Shown in pieces: positions 50,546 through 56,713 of a DNA stretch of 56,713 bases; within the stretch, counting starts at the first letter, position 1; each line of letters opens with the position of its first letter. The stretch comes from Taibaiella sp. GTDB taxonomy: Bacteria > Bacteroidota > Bacteroidia > Chitinophagales > Chitinophagaceae. Under the pieces are notes generated by a model, which was not told where the DNA came from, searched no databases, and worked only from the letters and a program-made list of their open reading frames with translations. A program made the translations under genes and the position numbers. The stretch covers positions 1 to 56,713 of the forward strand of contig JAIOYR010000015.1 of the NCBI GenBank assembly GCA_021740995.1. The letters are read 5' to 3'.

Positions 50546-51217
50546 ATGAGCAGATTATCCCAATTTAGTTTGGCAGTCCTGATTTGTATACTTGCAGCAA
50601 GCTGCGAAAACTACTCCAACTTCCCGATTGATGAGAAACCGGGTGTATCAATCGACAGAGGGATGCTGGGTATATGGCGCAATGTAGAAGAAAAGCAGCA
50701 ATACAACTTCTTTCTGATACAGGATTACAAAGATGTTTTTAATCCAACAGGGACGAATATTCTGGGCGATGAGTATTCAGGGGAAGGTCAATACAGAGAC
50801 TATAAAAAATTCAACTATTACATAACCGAAGCTGACAACAGCGCTGCCCAAACAAAGTATATGCAATGGACCGGCTTTGTATCGAAGGTAAATGGAGCCA
50901 CCTTTATGAATCTCTCAGAAAGCTATATTCAAAACAATGAAGGACTGGATTTAGAGAGCGGTACTAATCAAGATAAGTATTACTTCTTGAGGATACTGAG
51001 TATTAATGAAGGGCGAAATATCATAAAAGCAGTGGCAGTTCAGGACTCTACATTAAAATATCTGAAAAACACTACACAAGTTCGCAAATACATTGCCCGA
51101 AATCTAAATAATCCCACTTTCTATGGCGATACGCTTCACTTCTATAAGATAAGTAATTATCATTTGTCATTAAAGCAGGCAAACAGAGTAGCCAATCCGA
51201 AAATGACCACCCGATAA
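50546..51217 (+). CDS. Hypothetical lipoprotein
   Basis: 223 residues from the ATG at 50546 (another in-frame ATG is at 50537, three codons earlier). Signal MSRLSQFSLAVLICILAASC with lipobox AASC (Cys20). The mature protein begins with an Asn/Pro/Asp-rich linker, then GMLGIWRNVEEKQQYNFFLIQDYKD and repeated aromatic beta-strand-like text. No family recognised. The opening 'LGIWRN' motif is common in lipocalin-like small proteins of the phylum, but this is weak. A terminator follows at 51247. Confidence 0.7.
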   Translation: MSRLSQFSLAVLICILAASCENYSNFPIDEKPGVSIDRGMLGIWRNVEEKQQYNFFLIQDYKDVFNPTGTNILGDEYSGEGQYRDYKKFNYYITEADNSAAQTKYMQWTGFVSKVNGATFMNLSESYIQNNEGLDLESGTNQDKYYFLRILSINEGRNIIKAVAVQDSTLKYLKNTTQVRKYIARNLNNPTFYGDTLHFYKISNYHLSLKQANRVANPKMTTR

Positions 51218-51246
51218 TTTGCTATTTTAGTTATATTAATATATTT

Positions 51247-51283
51247 ATACGACAGACCATTGCGGTTTGTCGTATTTTTTTTA
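51247..51283 (+). terminator. Terminator after the lipoprotein gene
   Basis: ATACGACA / TGTCGTAT arms with inner ACC/GGT, followed by a run of Ts. Confidence 0.85.
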
Positions 51284-51429
51284 TATTTGTAAGATAGGGT
51301 ATTTATAACATGGCGGAAATAGCAATATATCCGGCGGGTATTTATTTGTAATAAACAAACGGGTGTAAGAAAAGCGAAAACAAGCTTTCACAAATACCCT
51401 GAAATACGGCATTGCCGCAATCTGAGAAA

Positions 51430-54400
51430 ATGTATAAAAGAATTATAACCATATTAGTGCTATTGTGCTGTGCAGGTGCTACTGTACGTGCGGCTGTGAC
51501 GGTAACAGCAGGCACCGGTGGCACAGGAATATGTAGTAACAAAGCTGTAACCGGCAGTGCACCTGCCTTTACTTCACTTAACCCCATTGTAGTAACAGAA
51601 GGAGCTAATACCGATTTCAGTATAGGCACAGCTGTAATCGTACTGCACCCACCCAGCGGGTGGCAATTCAGCACTACTTTACCCACCATCACGTTTATTA
51701 CCGGCTCAAACATTTCGGGGGTTAGCAGAAGTATTACGAGCACCGCACTCACCATCAATGTAACCGTAGTAAACAATAACGGAGCAGACCAGATTACCAT
51801 ATCGGGGCTGCAGGTGCAACCCAATACCACATCGGCAGCTACAGGCAATATTATAGCTGCTAGCGTCAGCGGTGTAGCCGGAATAAGTACAGGAACAGGT
51901 GGCACAAACTTTGCTACGCTTTCAGTTTCAGCACCTGTTACTGCATCTGTTAGTATATCAGCCAGTCCATCCGGTTCTTTTTGTCCGGGAACGAATGTAT
52001 CTTTTACCCCTACCGTAGTAAATGGAGGCTCGCCCACGCTTACCTGGGCGGTGAATGGCACTGATATTTCCATAGGCAGCACCTATAGTAACAGCACACT
52101 GAGCAGCGGCAATACCGTAAGCTGCCGAATGGTGAGCAGCCTTGGGTGCCTGGTTGCCAATCCGGTTTACTCAAACACTATTACTGCAACGGTACTATCT
52201 GCTCCTGCAGCAATTACTGGAGGCAATATAGTATGCCCCGGCACTACCACGTCATTCAGCACTACCAGTATAGGAGGAGCATGGAGCAGCAGCAGCACGG
52301 CTGTAGCTACCGTCAATTCATCAGGATTAGTTACCGGCGTATTGGCAGGCACCGCCAATATATCCTATACTGCAAGCGGATGTGCTGCCACCAGAACTAT
52401 ATTTGTAAACAATCCACCATTTGCACCAGCACTTAGCCCAACTGTAACTACCATGTGCAATGGCACAAGTATTGCTATAACTGCCACAGGCACCCCCGCA
52501 TCTTCTACCATTCTTACTCAGAATTTCAACACAAGTGTAGCGCCCTGGACCGTTGACACTATTGGAAGTATCAACATACTGCCCGGCTCAGAATGGAAAG
52601 CATGTGCAGATAGCTATCTGAATGAACAGGGATGGTACAGAAGCCCTGACTTTAGTTCTTTTATGATGGCAAATGCCGATACGTCAGGCTCGTCTTCAAC
52701 GCTATCTACACGACTTATCTCTCCGAGTTTTTCGCTGGCAGCATACTCCTCTGCCACACTTACCTTTCAGCATGCCTATGACTACTGGCCGGCAGGTGAT
52801 ACGAATGTGAATCTGGAAATCTCCACCAATGGTGGCAGCACCTGGACAACCATTACCAACTTTACAGGTGCAACCATAGGAGGAAAAATGGCTTTTGTTA
52901 GTCAGACATTTTCACTCAATTCCTATCTGGGTGCTTCAAACGTAAAAATTAGGTTCTACTACCGGTCCAACTTTGGCTACTACTGGGCGTTAGACAATAT
53001 AGTAATCACAGGTACTCCGGCAGTAGTTACCCCTACCTGGTCTCCAGCGACACATCTGTTTACTAACTCCGGACTAACAACTGCCTATACTACCGGCACA
53101 GCCGCCAGCACGGTGTATGTCTACCCCACCACTATTGTTACCCCTACCGTAATTACTTATACCGCCACTGCGACATCTTCAGCTGGAGGCTGCACTGCCA
53201 GAACAACCAGTATTGTTACTATCAATCCGGTACCCGGCACCACTTCAGGCTCGCTCAATCTATGTATCGGATCTACAAGCACACTCTCCAATTCTGCAGC
53301 AGGCGGCACATGGCTGAGCAGCAATACATCGGTAGCAACAGTAGGCTCATCTACAGGTATTGTAAACGGAATTACTACCGGAACAGCTATTATCAGTTAC
53401 ACTACCGGTAGTGGTTGTGCTACTTTAGTCACTGTTACTGTCAATTCTACAGCAGCTGCAATAAGTGGAAACCTGAATGTATGTATGGGCTACCCCAGCA
53501 CCTTGGCCAGTGCTACATCTGGCGGCACCTGGACCAGCAGCAACACTGCTGTAGCCAATGTAGGCACATCTAGCGGAATCGTTACTGGGGTCACACTGGG
53601 TACATCCAGAATCACCTACACCCTGGGTGGTGGCTGCACTACTACAACAGTCGTTACCATTCATGCCGTACCGGCTGCCATTAGCGGAACAATGACCGTA
53701 TGTGCTACACAAACTGTGACACTTGCCAATGCAACGCCAACAGGCATCTGGGTATCGGGGGCAACGGGTATCGCAACTGTGGGCTACACTACGGGCATAG
53801 TGACAGGCGTAGCCGGTGGCACAGCAAACATCAGTTACGCAATACCTACAACCGGTTGTTTTTCGATTGCTACCGTCACGGTAAATGCTCTGGGAGCGAT
53901 ATCCGGTACAGGCAATGCCTGTCTGGGAGCTACATTAACACTGGAAAATACTGCAACAGGTGGCACCTGGACAAGCAGTAACACGACTATAGCGACCATA
54001 GGCTCCGCCACCGGCATACTCAACGGACTTTCCTTAGGCACTACCATCGTCACCTATGTAGCCCCTACCGGGTGTACTACCAACAGAGCAATAACAGTGA
54101 ATCCGCTACCTGCAGACATAAGCGGTGCGAGCACGGTATGTGCAGGAAATACTATTACACTAACCAATGCCACCACCGGCGGCACGTGGAGTAGCGGTAG
54201 CCCTGCTATAGCAGGCGTTATAGCCGGCACAGGAGTAGTTACCGGCGCAACAGCCGGCACAGCGGTTATCACCTATACTGCCGCTACGGGCTGTTTCAAA
54301 ACATATACGGTAACTGTAAATCCTCCACCAGCCGCTATTACCGGCAGCGCACAGATATGCGTAGGGCTCACCAGCCTGCTTAGCAATGCAACTGGCGGCG

Positions 54401-56713
54401 GCACATGGAGCAGTAGCCATCCATCAATAGCGCCCGTTGTTTCGGGCACTGTTACTGGTACATCAGGCGGAACAGCCGTAATTACATATACACTACCGAC
54501 CGGTTGCTATGCCACACGTAGTGTAACAGTGAACACCTTACCTGCAGCTATAACGGGCACTACAAACGTATGTCAGGGGCTGAATACTACATTATCAAAC
54601 GCTGTGTCCGGCGGCACATGGAGCAGCAGCTCCACAGTTATAGCTACTATAGGCAGCACATCAGGCATAGTGCTTGGGGGCGCTTCAGGCACCAGCACTC
54701 TTACATACACACTGCCTACCGGCTGCATAGCAACTACGGTACTAACAGTAAACACGCTTCCCGGCAGTATAACCGGCAGTAGTACTGTATGTACAGGAGC
54801 TACAACTACGCTTGCTACTACGTCTACAGGAGGCACATGGAGCAGCAGTAATACCGGACTGGCTACAGTAATAGCCACAGGAGCAGTTACGGGCATTGCA
54901 TCAGGCAATCCTACTATTACCTATACGTTACCGACCGGCTGCGTAGCAACAAAGGTGATGACCGTTTACGCATCTCCCGCAAGTATTAGCGGCACTGCCA
55001 GCGTATGCCAGGACCTTACCACCACACTCAGTAGCAGCACCAGCGGTGGCACATGGAACAGCGGCAATATAGCTGTAGCTACAGTGGTTGCAGGCACAGG
55101 TGTGGTTACTGGTGTTACAGCGGGCACTACAGAAATCAGCTATCTCTTATCGACAGGATGCGTGGCGAGAGTAGTTGCAACAGTATTGCCACTACCTGCA
55201 ACAATTACGGGAAACCTGAATGTATGCCAGGGTGCTACATCTACATTGGGCAATTCAACTACTGGCGGCAACTGGAGCAGCAGCAGTACAGGCATAGCAA
55301 CTATTGGGGCAACAACAGGCATAGTAAGCGGAATAGGTCTGGGTATGACTACCATTTCCTATACACTGGCAACCGGATGTTATGCTACAGCAATAGCTGT
55401 AGTTAATCCTATGCCATCTGCTATTACAGGTACGGCGGCGGTTTGCGTAGGCTCATCTATATTACTGGCAAATGCAACCGGCGGAGGCACATGGAGCAGC
55501 AGTAACAACAGTATAGCGAATGCAAGCAGTGGAGGAGGTGTGATAACCGGCGCCGCTGCAGGAACAGCAGACATAAGTTATATCCTACCGACAGGATGCG
55601 CGGCAACGAAAATAGTAACAGTTAATCCGGTGCCGGGCTCAATAACCGGACCTAACAACATATGTCAGACTGCATCAGCCACGCTCACTAACAGCTCGGG
55701 TGGTGGCGTATGGACCAGCAGCACTACTACCGTAGCTACTATTGGCACTTCAACAGGCAACATGTATGGTGTAGCCGGCGGAGGCGTTGTGATTACCTAT
55801 ACACTACCCACCGGTTGCTATACAGTAATGGCAGTAACGATTACAGCATTGCCGGCTCCTATTGCAGGCGCATCAGCAGTATGTGAAGGCGGCACAATGT
55901 TATACGTAAATTCTACAAGTGGCGGAAGCTGGAGCTCGGGAAATCCTGCAGTAGCTACCATAAGTTCTGCAGGTCTGGTGACAGGTATACTTGCCGGCAC
56001 CACTGCCATGACGTATATGCTACCCATAGGATGTGTAGCCACAAAAATAGTAACCGTCAACCCCTTGCCGGCACCTATAGAAGGTAGCACAAATTTATGT
56101 CTGGGTATTGCATCTTCACTTACAAACACTACCCCCGGTGGCAACTGGAACAGTAGCAACACACTAATTGCTGCTATAAACACTACAACCGGTGTGATAA
56201 CCGGGTCGGTGTATGGCACTGCTATAGTTACCTATACATTGCCTACCGGATGCTATACAACAACAGTAGTAACAGTTGCACTGACCCCATCCGTGATATC
56301 CGGCGCAAATGCAGTTTGTGCAGGGCTCTCCACTTCTTATACCAATGTGGTAAGCGGAGGCGCCTGGAGCAGCAGCAATGCAGGCATAGCTAATGTAAAT
56401 ACAACCGGAATCGTAAGCGGCATGGCATCAGGAATAGCAACTATTACTTACACACTATCTACTGGTTGTTTTGTTACAAAAAACATATCGGTCAATCCGA
56501 TTCCTGCACCTATTACAGGCGCCCCGGCTATATGTCAGGGATTATCAGCAACACTGAGCAGTGCAACTACTGGTGGTACATGGGTAAGCAGTAATACATT
56601 TGTAGCTACAGTTGGCGCTACAACCGGTGTAGTATTTGGCAACTCGTCGGGCACTTCAATCATCTCTTATATTTTCTCTACAGGTTGTCTTACCACCACC
56701 ACCCTTACTGTGC
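51430..56713 (+). CDS. Giant secreted Ig-like repeat protein (N-terminal 1761 codons, runs off window)
   Basis: Open from the ATG at 51430 to the window end without a stop. Signal peptide MYKRIITILVLLCCAGATVRA. Residues ~22-190 are a Thr/Ser-rich beta region, then an Ig-like domain starting AAITGGNIVCPG near 260. Residues ~358-535 form a jelly-roll/MAM-like module (ILTQNFNTSVAPWTVD to YYWALDNIVITG). From residue ~603 a tandem of ~73-residue BIG2-like repeats runs to the edge; each reads C-G-LxN-TxGGTWSSSNT-IATIGxxTGIVTG-AGTxxITYTLPTGC. The C-terminus, where a T9SS signal would be, is outside. An adhesin or surface scaffold is the natural inference. Composition Thr/Ser/Gly/Ala-rich. Confidence 0.85.
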   Translation, partial: MYKRIITILVLLCCAGATVRAAVTVTAGTGGTGICSNKAVTGSAPAFTSLNPIVVTEGANTDFSIGTAVIVLHPPSGWQFSTTLPTITFITGSNISGVSRSITSTALTINVTVVNNNGADQITISGLQVQPNTTSAATGNIIAASVSGVAGISTGTGGTNFATLSVSAPVTASVSISASPSGSFCPGTNVSFTPTVVNGGSPTLTWAVNGTDISIGSTYSNSTLSSGNTVSCRMVSSLGCLVANPVYSNTITATVLSAPAAITGGNIVCPGTTTSFSTTSIGGAWSSSSTAVATVNSSGLVTGVLAGTANISYTASGCAATRTIFVNNPPFAPALSPTVTTMCNGTSIAITATGTPASSTILTQNFNTSVAPWTVDTIGSINILPGSEWKACADSYLNEQGWYRSPDFSSFMMANADTSGSSSTLSTRLISPSFSLAAYSSATLTFQHAYDYWPAGDTNVNLEISTNGGSTWTTITNFTGATIGGKMAFVSQTFSLNSYLGASNVKIRFYYRSNFGYYWALDNIVITGTPAVVTPTWSPATHLFTNSGLTTAYTTGTAASTVYVYPTTIVTPTVITYTATATSSAGGCTARTTSIVTINPVPGTTSGSLNLCIGSTSTLSNSAAGGTWLSSNTSVATVGSSTGIVNGITTGTAIISYTTGSGCATLVTVTVNSTAAAISGNLNVCMGYPSTLASATSGGTWTSSNTAVANVGTSSGIVTGVTLGTSRITYTLGGGCTTTTVVTIHAVPAAISGTMTVCATQTVTLANATPTGIWVSGATGIATVGYTTGIVTGVAGGTANISYAIPTTGCFSIATVTVNALGAISGTGNACLGATLTLENTATGGTWTSSNTTIATIGSATGILNGLSLGTTIVTYVAPTGCTTNRAITVNPLPADISGASTVCAGNTITLTNATTGGTWSSGSPAIAGVIAGTGVVTGATAGTAVITYTAATGCFKTYTVTVNPPPAAITGSAQICVGLTSLLSNATGGGTWSSSHPSIAPVVSGTVTGTSGGTAVITYTLPTGCYATRSVTVNTLPAAITGTTNVCQGLNTTLSNAVSGGTWSSSSTVIATIGSTSGIVLGGASGTSTLTYTLPTGCIATTVLTVNTLPGSITGSSTVCTGATTTLATTSTGGTWSSSNTGLATVIATGAVTGIASGNPTITYTLPTGCVATKVMTVYASPASISGTASVCQDLTTTLSSSTSGGTWNSGNIAVATVVAGTGVVTGVTAGTTEISYLLSTGCVARVVATVLPLPATITGNLNVCQGATSTLGNSTTGGNWSSSSTGIATIGATTGIVSGIGLGMTTISYTLATGCYATAIAVVNPMPSAITGTAAVCVGSSILLANATGGGTWSSSNNSIANASSGGGVITGAAAGTADISYILPTGCAATKIVTVNPVPGSITGPNNICQTASATLTNSSGGGVWTSSTTTVATIGTSTGNMYGVAGGGVVITYTLPTGCYTVMAVTITALPAPIAGASAVCEGGTMLYVNSTSGGSWSSGNPAVATISSAGLVTGILAGTTAMTYMLPIGCVATKIVTVNPLPAPIEGSTNLCLGIASSLTNTTPGGNWNSSNTLIAAINTTTGVITGSVYGTAIVTYTLPTGCYTTTVVTVALTPSVISGANAVCAGLSTSYTNVVSGGAWSSSNAGIANVNTTGIVSGMASGIATITYTLSTGCFVTKNISVNPIPAPITGAPAICQGLSATLSSATTGGTWVSSNTFVATVGATTGVVFGNSSGTSIISYIFSTGCLTTTTLTV
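53236..56713 (+). repeat. Tandem array of ~219-bp coding repeats
   Basis: Unit starts are at 53236, 53455, 53674, 53893, 54112, 54331, 54544, 54763, 54979, 55198, 55417, 55636, 55855, 56071, 56290 and 56506. Eleven of fifteen intervals are exactly 219 bp (73 codons); the others are 213 or 216. Sixteen units, the last cut by the window. Confidence 0.9.

Noticed and set aside
51342-52082. Long leftward open frame (246 codons) opposite the giant repeat protein, with several similar ones to 56219
   Set aside because: Val/Pro/Ala-rich text produced by the complement of Thr/Gly/Ser codons. It has no signal or family, and the plus-strand frame is continuous with a signal peptide and clear repeats.
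53236-56713. Regular 219-bp repeats considered as a CRISPR or satellite array
   Set aside because: Repeats are in-frame coding, diverged in sequence and lack conserved short direct repeats with unique spacers.

Overview
The window looks like a chromosomal segment of a Bacteroidota bacterium, most likely a Chitinophagaceae-like member of the Chitinophagales. The evidence is a type IX secretion (T9SS) C-terminal sorting domain on one very large secreted protein, a PorT-like outer-membrane barrel, many short lipoproteins with a Cys lipobox, family combinations typical of the phylum (GreA-like small protein, DUF4292, MuiA/DUF4139, the DUF5117/DUF4953 metalloprotease), and repeated TAnnTTTG promoter -7 elements in place of the sigma70 TATAAT box. 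No rRNA, tRNA, CRISPR array, insertion sequence or prophage was recognised.

Layout. 1-5.3 kb: an amidohydrolase cut by the window edge (ACMSD-like), a PLP Cys/Met-metabolism enzyme, a GT-C membrane glycosyltransferase, an Sfp-type phosphopantetheinyl transferase and the E2 subunit of 2-oxoglutarate dehydrogenase. 5.6-13.1 kb: a chromate-type transporter, a large secreted zinc metalloprotease, an acyl-CoA dehydrogenase and a second polytopic GT-C-like protein. 13.2-15.7 kb: small stress-type genes (41-aa membrane peptide, GreA-like protein, CsbD, Pro-rich protein, coiled-coil lipoprotein), closed by two strong terminators. 15.7-18.5 kb: a VOC protein, a lipoprotein, a hicBA toxin-antitoxin locus whose toxin has an in-frame TAG and which sits between two copies of a 36-bp direct repeat, and a methyltransferase.

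18.7-28.2 kb: lepA, an EGF-domain lipoprotein, small secreted proteins, dut, then a tightly overlapping run of NDP-sugar nucleotidyltransferase, TPR protein, DUF4292 lipoprotein, zeta-toxin-like P-loop kinase and a 59-aa partner ORF. 28.4-39.3 kb: clpS, a three-gene glycosyltransferase cluster, rbfA with a LolC/E-like permease, recQ, and an ABC-2 exporter coupled to a LolA-like periplasmic protein. 39.5-51.2 kb: a 1622-aa T9SS-exported phytase-like/PhoX-like protein divergent from a di-heme peroxidase plus small cytochrome c, an outer-membrane barrel, a MuiA-family protein and a lipoprotein. From 51.43 kb to the end: the first 1761 codons of a giant secreted protein made mostly of ~73-residue Ig-like repeats.

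Most of the content is core metabolism, translation and repair interleaved with envelope functions (lipoprotein trafficking, sugar transfer, secreted enzymes, adhesin). The parts most worth a second look are the kinase plus 59-aa ORF at the end of the dut-nucleotidyltransferase-TPR-DUF4292 run, the interrupted and repeat-flanked hicBA locus, the T9SS esterase/peroxidase/cytochrome group, and the very regular giant repeat protein.
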